This document shows, piece after piece, positions 22,888-34,506 of a stretch of DNA of 64,000 nucleotides. Position 1 is the stretch's first letter, and each line of letters opens with the position of its first letter. The stretch is taken from positions 27,104,242 through 27,168,241 of the forward strand of contig OX421497.1 in assembly GCA_949126835.1 (NCBI GenBank), in the 5' to 3' direction. This DNA comes from Anisus vortex. Lineage: Eukaryota; Mollusca; Gastropoda; Planorbidae. The notes under the pieces were generated by a model. That model worked only from the letters and a program-made list of their open reading frames with translations. It was not told the DNA's origin and did no database searches. A program made the translations under genes and the position numbers.

Positions 22888-23390
22888 TTGCGTTCAACTG
22901 GATATGCTATAATTCATTTTTTCAAAATTAACTATAATATAACTATGACTGACAGCAGGGTAGAACCTGTCCCCTCTTTATACAGAATAGCGACAGCCTT
23001 TATGAATCTTAATATTTTGTTAGATTTTTTAAGTAGGCTACTAAAAAAATACTACATCAATACGAAATTTAAATGGACTTGTATAGTAGAAGGCCTATAG
23101 TCTATGGAAGTGCCTATTCGTACACCCGTGTATGGATAGTACACTCCTCATCGGAGTGTGCTATTCGTACACGGCATGCGCACTGATAATTAAATTTGAC
23201 TGCGCATCTCTTTTGCGCATTAAAAATATTTCACTGAGCATCTTAAATATATAGACTGCTGTATATAACAAAGTATTCCTGGCCTAGTGGTTAGAATGGT
23301 GCGCTCTTAAAAGAGGGGAAAGGTTCTACCCTGCGGTCAGCTGTTGTAAGTTGTTGTTTTTTTCAATTATAGTATATCCAGTTGAACGCT
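22888..23390. repeat. inverted pair of tRNA-like repeats around a hairpin
   Basis: The left arm begins gcgttcaactggatatgcta and the right arm ends with its complement, tagtatatccagttgaacgc. Both arms also carry a pol III-like block in opposite orientation: agggtagaacctgtcccctc at about 22959 and, complementary to it, gaggggaaaggttctaccct at about 23315. The right arm has an A-box-like tagtggttagaatggtgcg. Between them sits the hairpin at about 23114-23176. This may be a fold-back MITE or two SINE copies inserted tail-outward. Confidence 0.65.
23114..23176. repeat. imperfect double hairpin
   Basis: ATAGTACACTCC and GGAGTGTGCTAT form a stem with one G-T type mismatch around a 5-base loop. The outer sequence GTGTATGG can pair with CGTACAC on either side because ctattcgtacac occurs both before and after it, so two alternative folds exist. 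No transcript is known. Confidence 0.55.
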
Positions 23391-25210
23391 ATTGTTGTTT
23401 TTTTTTTTTAATTTACTCTTGAGTGTACACATCAGTGCACGTATAGCCACATCCTATTATATAGTCTATAGTCCTATATATAATTGGCTTTATGCTATAT
23501 AACTATAATCTTATATTCGTAGGCTATATTCTATGTCTACATATACTTAGACATTAGGACATCGGATCTTTCCTGCTCACCGCTATCGCTAAACGTCCTT
23601 TAACTTCGTGCAACTTTTGATGTCAAATTATCAAATTGTATATATAGTAGGCCTATAGCCTATAACTATAGGTCTATTAAATTGCCAGTAGGCAATTGTC
23701 TTTTGTCACATTCTGGTAAAAATATAAGCCTTTATAAATTATTTATAACCCTGCTCCTTAATTATAACAATTATTATAAAATGATATATTGAATGGTAGA
23801 CTCATAGGTCTATATAGCCTACTCTATATATTATATATTACACCTTACCTTAAGTCTAAGTTAAGTGTCACTTATCACTTAAGCCTACTACTTAAACTAC
23901 TTACTCTACTGAACTCTAATGACTTTGACTTATTTATTATTATCATTATGATTATGCCCAGTGCCGAATCGCGGTATAACTTATTAGTATAATAGGCCTA
24001 TAACTCCTATAAGTATACAAGTCTAGGTATAGGCCTAAGTATAAGCCGTAATATGCACTCACTAGATCTATATTATTCTTATAACTTATAATAAATTATA
24101 ATAGTAATAGGTAATAGGCTACTTATAGATAGACTTAGGCCTATACACTTATTATTTATACTTATACTTATAGTAAATTTATAGTCTTCTTATGTCTTAT
24201 AGTTGAATAGTAGCCTCCTTACCTACTTATGACTTATATTTATATGGCATAATATGGATTATAAGATAATAAAGAACTTATGAAAAAATTGTCAAACAAA
24301 ATTACATCCTGTCTATGACCATGACAATTAGATTAGTATTATAGCTATACACTATAGGGTATATGGGTATGCGGTATGAGTAAGAAAAGCAGGAAGAGTA
24401 TTTAGTTTGTCTTAAAATAGCACATTAGTAATTTTGTTTATTTCTGGATTAAAACCATTGCCTATATAAAAAGAGGCTATATAAAATAAAAAATAAAGGC
24501 TTGGACTACTAATAATCTTTAATTTTATCTTATCTTAATGAAATTCATATGAGTTTAAACAACAAATCCAATATTAAATATAAAAAAATAGTACACTTCG
24601 AGTTGTTTTATAATTTAAAGGGTTAAAATACATATAAAACGTAGGGGAAAAAATAAATAGTAAACAATTTAATAATATAATATATATAGATCAGTGTAAT
24701 TCTGTCACTCGTTTTTTGTCTATAAAATGGGAACTTCCCGTAAACGAAAAGGGGAATTCCTTATCTCGGTATTTAAAAATAAATATGTAGGCCTAGCCGA
24801 TATAAAAAAAAAATTAGATCTAGGCCTAATAATATTTAATTCATATTTTTAAAAAAAGCGCACCCCTGCCTCTACCTATCTTTTCACTACATACCCCAAC
24901 TCTATCTTGAGTGAGAATAGAAAAAGCACTTTGTCTTTGTAGTATGTAGGCCTCATATCTCCTCTACTAAATATTATTATTATAGAAATATACTAGGCCT
25001 ATAGTCTTCAATAGAGTTTTATACTTATAGTAACTTATAGGACATAGGCCTACTAGGCCGCTATATAGTAGGCCTATATACCATATGTAGGCTAGTCTTA
25101 ATAGACATAGCCACAGAAGGACATATTATAGTCATAGCTAGGCCTATATTATATATTTTATAGCCTATGGCCTATGTACTATGTATGTGTAGGCCTATAT
25201 TCTTCTTCTT

Positions 25211-25310
25211 CTCGTCCCTTAACCTTGGCGGTCGTTGGGGGGAGCTAATGGACACTGGGTGTCCATTAGTCCTCTCTTGGGCTTGGTAGACTTGGCGGCG
25301 CCCATCTCCT
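25211..25310 (-). mobile_element. repeat C copy (GC-rich, SINE-like)
   Basis: cttggcggtcgttgggggga, aatggacactgggtgtccat and gggcttggtagacttggcgg recur in reverse orientation at 47471-47639, where a tRNA-like ggcggctggttagcaaag head is also present. It is probably a SINE family. Confidence 0.55.
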
Positions 25311-25352
25311 ATTATTATGTAGCCTATATACACATACGTAGGCCCTATATAG

Positions 25353-25499
25353 AGTTCACCGGCCTGTCAACCAAAAACCAACGGACAGGTCGCGGGTTCT
25401 ATCCCTGCCACCGACGGATCCCTGTCGCCCTGCAGGAGTTTTGGGCCTAGTGGACGTAATAATCTTCTATCTAGAAGGAACGTCTGTAAACTTATAAGA
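25353..25499 (+). mobile_element. SINE A copy 3 (5' truncated head)
   Basis: Starts inside the tRNA-like head (gttcaccggcctgtcaacc), then carries B box ggtcgcgggttctatccc, the body and the full tail ctagaaggaacgtctgtaaa. Confidence 0.85.
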
Positions 25500-26865
25500 G
25501 TTAAATTTCCTTTATATGAAGCCTAACTAAATATAGGCCTAGTAATGTTTTTATTAGATTTTTAATAACTTTATCAATTGATAATATAGTGGATTCCAAG
25601 ATGATTTATCATTGTAACGTATTACTCATAAAGCTATAATCCCAGTTAAAATAAATAATCAAGATCTTCCAAATACAGACACATTTAATTATTCATGTCA
25701 ACAAAATAGGGATTGGAGGGGGGGGGGGATGAAATATAGGCTATTATATAGGCCTAATTTAGTTGATGAACGAACCGCGCCATCTTGGATAAAAATGACA
25801 ACAAATAAACATGTCTTTACACTATCAGGGCGAATTAAAAGTGGACGTAGTGGAATACGTCTGTTTACATTTTATCTGCTTTGCTCAGACAGACCCGTCA
25901 ACAGTGGCAAGTAAAGTTGGATGGTTGGCTATATAAACAAACAATATCGCAATACCAACTACATTACAACAAAAGAAGAATATGCACACCAGACGAAGAA
26001 TTATTGAGCGTCAGCCTCCGGCCAAACTATCTACCATACGCAACAAGAAATATAGGCCTACCGTCAGGATTTCAGTCAACAATAGCTGACTACTAATGAA
26101 CTTTTTCTTGCATGATAATTGTGTGATTGTGTGTGCGATAGTCTATTTTTATAAGTATATTTCTGTGCTTGTAGGCCTATATAAATTACAACGAAGCTGG
26201 AGTGACCTCTCCAGGTTGGGGTGAGGGAAGTCAAAAAGGAGGCCACGATGGCCTGGGGATGCTTAAGAAGGCCAGCTGTTGCCCATGCAGCAGGCCCTCT
26301 CTCTCCACGCTGATGGTGGTTCCAAGGGAACAGCGAGCTGATACAACATGGGACCATCTGCGTCGCAGGAGTTACCAGAGAGATAGCGCGTTCGCTATAA
26401 AACTGCCTTAGGGACTCCATCTCCTGATTTTCTGTTAGGGTTTACTCCCTTAGCCTCTCCATGAACAGGTGTAGCCGCGAGGCAGCGGAGGTTTGAGATC
26501 AGAACTTCCCTCTCCTAGATGAGCTACCTATCAAGGTTTACGAGCCCCATCTGCCCGAAGCTGCTGGTTTTAAGGCGCCAGTGGCCCGCACAACGTAGGC
26601 GTAGGCACAACACGTGGAGCGGCAGTTTACCTGTTATAAGCCACTGCTCGATTGGCGTAGAGCTAGGCGCCAGGGGTCGCTCCAGACGGTGGGAGAGATA
26701 GCAACGTCTCACTGAGCATCTACCGCCCGCCTCAAGCTGGGCAGCCCCCAGCCAATAAGGTGATGTTCCGCCATGGCTTGCCTGCTCCATTGGGTGCATG
26801 GGGATCAGAGTGCTCAACCCAACAAGCAAGCCATACGCTAAGCACCAAGAAAACGAACAATCAAG

Positions 26866-27640
26866 AAGTCTCCAGCACTTCGACTTGCAAGCTGGAACAT
26901 TCGAACCATGTGCCCTGGAATCTACAATGACCTTCCTTTAACAGAAGATATGAGGAAAACTGCAATCATAGACAAGGAACTCTCCAGACTAAACATCGAC
27001 ATTGCATGCCTGCAGGAGACACGGCTGGCTGACAATGGCAGAATAAGTGAGACAAACTATACGTTCCTCTGGCAGGGACTGCCCTCAGACAGACCAAGGC
27101 AACATGGTGTTGGCTTTGCCATCAAAAACTCACTAATGACATACATTGAGCAAGTGGCACATGGCACTGAGAGGATACTCGGCATCAAACTACTAACATC
27201 CATGGGTACAGCGCACATCCCCAGCCTATACGCCCCAACTCTCTGCTCTGAAGCAGAAACAAAAGACCATTTTTATGAAACTCTGGATTCGGTAGTGTCA
27301 AATATCCCCAAACATGAGAGTCTATACCTCCTTGGTGACTTCAACGCCAGAGTTGGCGCGGATCACAAAGCTTGGTCTACCACTATTGGTTCACACGGAA
27401 TTGGCAAAATGAATGACAATGGCCAGCGACTGCTCGAGCTATGCAGCGCTCATAACCTGTGTATAACTAATACCTTTTTCAAATGCAAAGACATCCACAA
27501 AGTGTCATGGAGACACCCTCGCTCCAAGCACTGACAGCAGCTTGACCTCATCATCACCAGGCGCTCAGAACTGGCAAGTGTACTCCAAACACGTAGCTAC
27601 CACAGTGCTGACTGCGACACAGACCACTCACTGGTCGCAA
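26866..27640 (+). pseudogene. LINE endonuclease (EEP family) domain
   Basis: The reading frame upstream of the ATG at 26908 already shows LASWNIRTM, the first motif of apurinic-type LINE endonucleases; then IACLQETRL with the metal-binding glutamate and LLGDFNARVGAD with the D-x-N pair. A TGA at 27531-27533 interrupts the frame after HPRSKH; beyond it LDLIITRR and the TDHSLV histidine motif can still be read. In the family this enzyme nicks the target DNA to prime reverse transcription. Confidence 0.85.
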
Positions 27641-27822
27641 GCAAAATAAAAATAACCCCAAGAAAGCTTCACCACTCCAAGAGAAAAGGGAAAACACGCA
27701 TAAACACATGCCATACTAATAGCCCAGAGATCAGGGAGCGACTCAATAACAAGCTCAGTTCAGCCCTCACAGACCATACCTCGCAGAAAGACGTCTCCAA
27801 GAGCCATGATGCAGGAAAAAAT

Positions 27823-28374
27823 GTGCCAGAACATATCGATGTCACATGGCTTCACCTTTGCGAAACCATTTACAACACCTCCATCGCCGTCTTTGGGAAG
27901 AAGGAAAGAATAAGTGCAGACTGGTTTGAAGCCAACTGGGAGATAATGGAGCCCGTGACGGAGGCAAAGAGAAAAGCCCTAATGGCCTACAAAGCTGCCC
28001 CAGGACCTGATGCGTTGCAAAAACTCAGAAACGCCAGGAACATAGCCCGGAAGACCGAACGCTTCTGCGCAAACAAATACCAGGTTGATCTGTGCATAGG
28101 TATCCAATCTGCTGCCGATCAAGGAGATGCCAAAAAAATGTATGAAGTTATAAAAAAGGCCACTGGACCCCTAATTTCAAAGTCAGCTCCACTCAAGTCG
28201 AAGACAGGTGAGGTGATAACTGAACAAGACAAGCAGTTGCAGCCCTGGACCGAGCACTACCTGGAACTCTACGCAACGCAGAACGTTGTCTCTGACTCTG
28301 CCCTAAATAGCACTACCAGTGCTGGATCAACTCGATGCCCTGCCCTCGATAGAGGAGCTCAGCAAGGCCATTGA
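27823..28374 (+). pseudogene. LINE linker region between endonuclease and RT
   Basis: An open frame of 183 codons reads WLHLCETIYNTSIAVFGKK and later ARNIARKTERFCANKY, a charged helical linker usual between the two domains of this LINE type. It ends at a frameshift next to SIEELSKAIDHL, the start of RT motif 0/1 in another frame. Confidence 0.75.
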
Positions 28375-29978
28375 TCACCTCAGTAGTGGGAAGGCTCCAG
28401 GAAACGATGGCACCCCTGCAGAAGTCCTCAAATGCGGCAAGCCAGTATTACTAAGGCCTCTACTCGATCTCATCTGCGAGTGTTGAGAAAGTAGCCACAT
28501 CCCACAAGACCTGCGAGATGCCAAGATAGTAACCCTTTATCAAAAATAAGGGTGACCGTAGCGATTGTAATAACTATCGAGGCATATCAATACTCATTAT
28601 TGTGGGAAAGGCCTTTGCAAGAGTGGTACTGGCACGCCTGCAAACTCTGGCACAAAACGTCTACCCAGAATCCCAATGCGGCTTTTAGGCTGGCCGATCA
28701 ACTATGGATATGGTTTTCTCACTGCGCCAGCTACAAGAATAATGCCGGGAACAGCAGACGGTCCTCTTCATTGCATACATTGACTTGACTAAGGCATTTG
28801 ACCTAGTTAGCCGCACTGGACTCTTTAGCATATTGAAAAAGATTGGATGTCCGCCCCGGCTACTAAGTATTATTGAGGCTTTCCATGACAACATGCACAG
28901 CACATCAGAACCATTCCCAGTATGTAGCGGGGTTAAACAGGGCTGCGTCCTGGCACCAACACTCTTTGGTATCTTCTTCTCAGTACTCCTCCGATATGCT
29001 TTTGAGAACTGCTCCGAGGGCGTGAACATCTATACTAGGGCCGATGGAAATCTCTATAACATAGCCCGGCCCCGTGCAAAGAGCAAAGTGGAAACCGTAT
29101 TAATCAGAGAATTGCTATTCGCTGCTGATGCAGCTCTTGTTTCACATACAGAGGAAGGACTCCAGAAACTGGTCAGTAGATTCTCGGAGGCATGCAAAGA
29201 ATTTGGCCTAACAATAAGCCAAAAAAAGACCAATATTATGAGGCAAGGTACAGAATGCCTCTCAGCAATCTCAATTGAGGGAAACACTCTGGATGTTGTC
29301 GAGGACTACACATACCTTGGCAGCAACATTTCAAGCTCACTGTCCCTGGAAAAAGAAATACAAACCAGAATCGGCAAGGCAGTATCTTTAATGGCAAGGC
29401 TCAACCAAAGTGTATGGGATAATGCTCAACTCACTGATAGGACAAAAATCTCTGTCTACCAGGCCTGTGTGCTAAGCACACTCCTCTATGGACGCGAGAC
29501 CTGGGCTACATACGCTAAGCAAATTAAGCAGCTCAATAGCTTTCACCTGCGATGCCTGCGCAGAATACTCCACATCAAATGGCAGGAAAGAGTCACAAAT
29601 GTGGAGGTGCTCAGGAGAAGCCATATGCTGAGTATAAACTCAATCCTGAGTGAGAGGCGCCTGCGATGGATAGGCCATGTCCACAGGATGGGTGCGGAGC
29701 GCATCCCAAGAGCCCTACTGTATGGAGAGCTGGCAGCCGGTACAAGAAAGAGGGGTCGCCCTTGCATGCGGTTCAAAGACGTTTGCAAGAAAGACTTATT
29801 ACTGGCACGCATTGAGCCCAACACGTGGGAGAGCCATGCTGAGGAACGCACCTAGCGGTCAATTGTGCGCGAGGGCACTCAAGCTGCAGAAGCCACCCTC
29901 ACAGAAAGAAGCGAAGAGAAACAAGCCAGGAGAAAGGCGAGAGGCAGAGAGAAAGGAGACTGCGCCATCGTCCCTTGA
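28340..29978 (+). pseudogene. LINE reverse transcriptase with mutated active site
   Basis: Pieces in several frames give SSGKAPGNDGTPAEVLK, NNYRGISIL and AYIDLTKAFDLVSR (first catalytic aspartate, kept), then one long frame 28785-29855 with CSGVKQGCVLAPTLFGIFF. The catalytic box reads LLFAADAAL: the first D of F-A-D-D is alanine (GCT at 29124-29126). The thumb and C-terminus (LYGRETWATYAKQIKQLN, LRRILHIKWQERVTN, ERRLRWIGHVHRMG, KRGRPCMRFKDVCKKDL) are well kept. A TAG at 29853-29855 interrupts the tail, which continues to a TGA near 29978. Confidence 0.88.
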
Positions 29979-30303
29979 GGATGGAAGGATGCCATATATA
30001 TATGAATTACATATAATTATTTTATTTTGTTTAAAATATGCTGAAGGACAAAACATCTGTAATCAAGACAAATTTCCATTTGTTTGGATCAATAAAGAAA
30101 TCTTATATTATCTTATCTTAACAATATGTTACTTTTTATATTTTTATAATAAATTTAATACATTAAAAAATGGAAATTAGTCGTGCGTTTGTATGACCAC
30201 ACATTACATTCACTCGCTCATCAACAACCTACCATTTAATAATATATTATACTAAGACCTGAAGTTCGTGTAGCCTACTTTCTCTATACCGATCTGAATG
30301 AAA

Positions 30304-30652
30304 TCTTATATCTTATCTTATACATTACAGACACTCCTTCTATAGAGAAGATTATTGCCTCCTATACGCTCATCCGTAGTCCGAGTCTAGTCTTGCATTT
30401 TTATTAATATTTTAAATGATGTTAAGTTACTGGTTTTCCTGGTTTGTTCAGGCAACCCATTCTACGCCCGAATGCCACTCGGGAAGAAAGAGTACTTATA
30501 TGCATTTGTTCTCGCTTAGGGGATAAGGAAAGTGTTTTTGTCTTTATGTTTATCTGAGCTTTGCAACAGGTTGTTATTGGGTTGTATTTCTAAATTAGAG
30601 TTTAATGCCTTAATATAGGAACTATACTATTACTACTTTACTCTTTGCCCTT
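30304..30652 (-). mobile_element. LINE 3' fragment, same family as 5148-6060
   Basis: tatcttatacattacagaca, gagtctagtcttgcattttt and tggttttcctggtttgttca align with the 5148 fragment over about 340 bases, including the reversed coding end. It lies 3' of the big LINE, in opposite orientation. Confidence 0.75.
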
Positions 30653-31330
30653 CAAAATGGTAGGCCCTACAATAGGGGAGAAGGCACCTAGTGTAAAAGG
30701 GGCAAGGGGGGATTTTAGGTCTATGTGTGTATGTGAGGGGAAATAGTGCACAGTAGGGGGCCAATAGAAGGTTAATTTTGATATAGGACCTATAAACAAA
30801 TAATATATTTTCTGCTAATTATACTTTATAATAGGTGAAACTTAAAAAATTAGGTCAATTAAATATATAGCCTATCTATTTCAGAATTTCAAAGTTTTAA
30901 TTTCAAATTTTCAGGTAAATATTTTACGACGTAAAAAGTGGATTGCAAGTTGGTGGTGGCAAATAGTGCAAGGTAGGAGATATATTGGGAACAGAGAAGG
31001 CAACTTATGTCTAAAATGGGGGGGGGGGGCAATAATGAAAGAGGGGATTAATAGTGAATAGTGGAAATAGAAAGCTAACTCACAAGTGGTGCACAATTTC
31101 CCCCTAAACCATTCAACAACTAGATCAATCAATATGTCATATTATCAGTAATGAAACGTAAAATTAGATTTATTTAATATTTCTATGAAAATAAGAAAAA
31201 AGAAACAGAAAGTTTGACAATTGTTGACAAAGGGGGGGGGGGGGGTAAAATTTGCAAAAAAAAATTAATTGACGTCCCCATAGGTCTACCTAGGAAGTTC
31301 ACTCACATCAGAGGGGGGGGGGGCAAGGTC
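30653..31330. repeat. G-run-rich stretch
   Basis: No gene. Contains purine-rich DNA and runs of ten or more G at about 31018-31028, 31231-31246 and 31312-31323. Confidence 0.6.
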
Positions 31331-31881
31331 GAAGACCTTCAGAACATACTGAATAAAGCAAGAAATACATTTAACAGTAGGAACAACATCTGAAAATTCT
31401 TACAATATAGTAGTTCTACCAGAACGAAATTAAAACTATATAACAGCTGTGTTCCTCCTGTTCTTCTTCATGGTGCCGAATGTTGGCGCATGACACAACA
31501 GGACCTTGCGAAGCTTTTCACTCGAAAAATCTCCGGAGAATTTTGAAAATAATGAGGCCAAATAAAATACCAAACGAAGAACTAATGTCTCAACACAACC
31601 ACGAAGACATGGGCACAATCATAATGAAAAATAGTTGGCGATGGATTGACCATGTACTGAGAAGAGAGGAAGGGAACATCTGCAAGACAGCCCTTCACTG
31701 GACGCCAGAGGGAAAAAAAAAGAGCTGCTAGGGCGTCCAAAAGTAACCTGGCGCCGAACAGTAGAGCAGGAATTAAAGGAATTTTGTCATTTCTGAGGTA
31801 CGATCGGAATTGTCGCACATGACAGACAAAGATGGAAAGACTTTGTTGCTGCCCTATGTGCCAACGGCGTTACGAACAGTA
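31330..31881 (+). pseudogene. LINE RT C-terminal relic
   Basis: Starting EDLQNILNKARNTF and TKLKLYNSC, then LHGAECWRM, FHSKNLRRILKIMRPNKIP, WRWIDHVLRREEGNICKTAL and HWTPEG, ending RWKDFVAALCANGV. This is the RT thumb to C-terminus of a LINE different from the 26.2-kb copy. Stops and a shift at the A-run near 31716 break it. It is 5' truncated. Confidence 0.75.
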
Positions 31882-34150
31882 AAAAAGGAACTCATAATAA
31901 ACAATTTGCATTTTTAGTTGGGTTAGGTCTTTTCCACAAATGAAATAGTTTCTAATTATTTGTTTCTTTTTCTTTGATGCTCTTACTAGTCTGCACATCT
32001 CTGGGTGAAAAATGAAATGACAGATATCTATATAGGTGAGATTCCCATTTTTGTAATCTTTTTATGTCTTTATTGTTCTGGAAATTATGCATGGATGAAT
32101 TTAATCTTATCTCTGTTGCATATAATCTATATTTGTAACATTTTTCTGTACACACATGCATATTTTTTAGCTAAATAGTAGGCTACTATCGATTGCCCTT
32201 ACATTTAAATGGAAATTAAATATTGTCTATGTGTGTGTGTGTGTAGGTTGTATATTTTTTTAATACTTGTTCTTTCTCTATGAAAGGTATTGTCATGTTT
32301 TTTAATTAATTTTTTTTTCATAATTCTTTTTTTTTTTTCGTTTAATGGAATGTTTGTTTTTTTGTGTGTGAATCCTTGTACAGGTGCATTAATTTCAGGA
32401 TTCCATATGGAGTCTGTGTTATATAGGCTAATATGTCATGAGAAAGAATTTTCTGCTATAGAAAGTTTCTATGGTGGCCTATTCCGTTGATGTAAGAAAG
32501 AAAAACAAAACTAAATTCTTAAGTAAATATCAACTGTAGCTAGTGACATAGATAAAAATGTATCACAAAAGTCTGTTTGCTCTCCCTGCCTCTGCGACGC
32601 CATACTGCTTTGATCTTCCCTCATGTCATCACCCCACTACCTCGCTGCCATTTTCCCCAGCAAAATTAATTTATATAGTTTATTTATTATAATAATAATG
32701 AGTATTTTAAAATCAAAATTATTTTATTTTATTTTTGTGTAATGGCGAAACATTTATTTTATTCCCATCACCAATTTTGGTATAAAAACGCACTTGTTTG
32801 TACAAACAAAAGAACACAGATATTAATTTAACATTATGATAGTGTAGAAAGTGTTTTGACACCACCAGCAATTATCATCACCTTATCATACGGATGGAAC
32901 CGGGTCATCACACAATGACATGTCTTAGATCAGCGTAAAAGACTAGGAAATTAAGCTGCTTATATAATAAGCGTATAGAAATCCATCTTCTTTTCGTAAA
33001 CATTTTACCTGTTGGAAAAACTCTTGAATTAGGAAACCGGTCACATAATTGATTGTGTGATGATGTAAGGAAATATCAAGGACGACACTTATCTCGCGTG
33101 CTCAACTCGAGTTTAAATATGTTTGTTATTTAATTGTATGTTGTAGTCTTGAAATATTACAATGTCATGTGATTAAGCTTTGGAAAAAACGATATATTGT
33201 ATCCAGTATTAAATAATTTCGTAAAGGGACACATTATATGTAATTGGTGGGATTATAATCCGAGGTGAGTCTATACAATCAAGTGTCAGTTGGAATGGGA
33301 GACAATTATGTGCAGTGCCCTCACAAAGGGGGGGGGGCAGAGGGGGCATATGATCGTGGCGACACTTCTAGGGGGCGGCAAATATAGTCTAAATATAGCA
33401 CTAAACAAAGCAGTTACAGTATGCAAGGGGGCGTCGCTGAAACTTTTGCCCTGGGGCGCTACATATAGGCTTGTGTGGGCTCTGTATATGTGTTCGACTC
33501 TCTTGGCATGTTGTCTAGAGATAATGGCCGCTGATGTTTGATTTCTAGGTTGATACGTCAAACAATATTTATAAGATGAATTCGTGGATCGTTTGATATG
33601 ATAATTCTTCACTGACAAGATATAACTGCACACCTGAAATCCCTAGACATTTTTTACTCAATAAATGCTACAAAGGTAGATAATCTTCTGAGTTTTATTT
33701 CACGAAAGAAACTAATACATCAAGCTTGAGTAGATAAATATACATAAACCAAACTCTTAATTTAAAGTTAAGTCATAAAAATTAAATATAATCCATAATA
33801 AATATAATATAGTATAATTGGTCATTGAATACAAAATCTAAGTCCAAATACATGCAAAAGATATATAATGGCTATGTATAATCAACTTTCTCCAACTAAT
33901 GTTGCGTCCACCGTCCTCAACTCATTTTGCAAAACGACAGTCATAAGTCATAACTAATTCTCAAAACGGACCGTTTGATATTTAAGTTCTTTAGACAGAG
34001 AAAAACTAGCGATTTCAAAGTGCATATTTGTAAAGGGCTTAGGACTTATTAGCCAGACTACAACTAATAATCTATTAGATAAGTCATGCAAGGGGTTGGG
34101 GTGGGTTGAGACGGGGGGGGGGGACTTTTATGGTCTTAAAAAAAAACCGG
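31882..34150. other. gene-free stretch with low-complexity tracts
   Basis: No gene recognised. Holds a short GT run at about 32230, T-runs at 32310-32340, and a more GC-rich patch at 33290-33540 with a G9 run and gggggcgtcgctgaaac, possibly a non-autonomous DNA transposon remnant. G10 occurs at about 34114. Confidence 0.5.
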
Positions 34151-34260
34151 ACAAGCCCGAAAGGCTCTTGAGCAGGGGTGTGCAGCATTTTGTAAAATCA
34201 GGCCACTTTGGTACTTTGGAAAGATAAAGAGGGCCATTTACCATAAGATAGCTATAGTTA

Positions 34261-34506
34261 AAAGTAAAGTAAGGTACCCGTCGAACCAAATTGAGGCAGC
34301 GTTCACCAGTTTCTGTGGCCACGGCAAGCTAGGTGATTGTGTGGCCAGCACTATGCACAGCCGTCTTTACTTTACCCCAACTAAGGTCAGATACCCATCA
34401 GGGCTGGGTAGACTAAGGGACACCATCCAGACCCGGAAAAAAAATCCTAGCCTGCCCCATTATTCGAACCCGGGACCTTCTGTACACCAGCCGGCCACTG
34501 TGCCCC
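34261..34506 (-). mobile_element. SINE B copy (full length)
   Basis: gaggcagcgttcaccagttt, ccagcactatgcacagccgt and agatacccatcagggctggg, ending in tattcgaacccgggacctt with a clean reversed B box (GGTTCGAA). It interrupts an older repeat whose caggggtgtgcagcatttt start at about 34173 looks hAT-like. Confidence 0.8.

Larger units (their letters stand above)
20950..23640 (-). promoter_or_regulatory. PARP4 5' region: spliced leader candidate
   Basis: The coding start is preceded within 15 bases by an acceptor (tttctccag), so a non-coding first exon is likely. The best donor seen upstream on the minus strand is agcgatagcg|gtgagcagg at 23581, in a small less AT-rich patch (about 23550-23640). This would give a roughly 2.6-kb leader intron. 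No TATA box or other promoter element is assigned. Only RNA data could confirm it. Confidence 0.25.
23640..26180. repeat. region rich in the palindrome TAGGCCTA
   Basis: The octamer taggccta or a one-base variant recurs roughly twenty times (for example near 23650, 23992, 24030, 24138, 24788, 24823, 24993, 25047, 25069, 25138, 25190, 25530, 25749, 26055, 26171), embedded in TA/CTTATA-rich DNA. No unit length is constant, so it is not a simple satellite. No gene is visible in this stretch. Confidence 0.7.
26195..30119 (+). mobile_element. near full-length LINE, inactivated
   Basis: A block of clearly higher GC than its surroundings, with a GC-rich leader (26195-26870), an endonuclease frame, a linker and a reverse transcriptase, ending in a run of atcttatcttat type at about 30095-30118. 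The architecture (one EEP-type endonuclease followed by RT, no RNase H seen) and the ATCTTA-type tail fit the RTE/CR1/Jockey range of LINEs; the clade is not resolved by eye. Coding is broken by stops and frameshifts, and one catalytic aspartate is replaced. This copy cannot move by itself. Confidence 0.85.

Noticed and set aside
23281..23345. tRNA gene
   Set aside because: Boxes resemble a tRNA but the sequence is half of an inverted repeat and does not fold into a cloverleaf.
26524..26829. Overlapping frames on both strands at 26.5 kb
   Set aside because: They lie in the GC-rich leader of the LINE; high GC makes chance open frames common.
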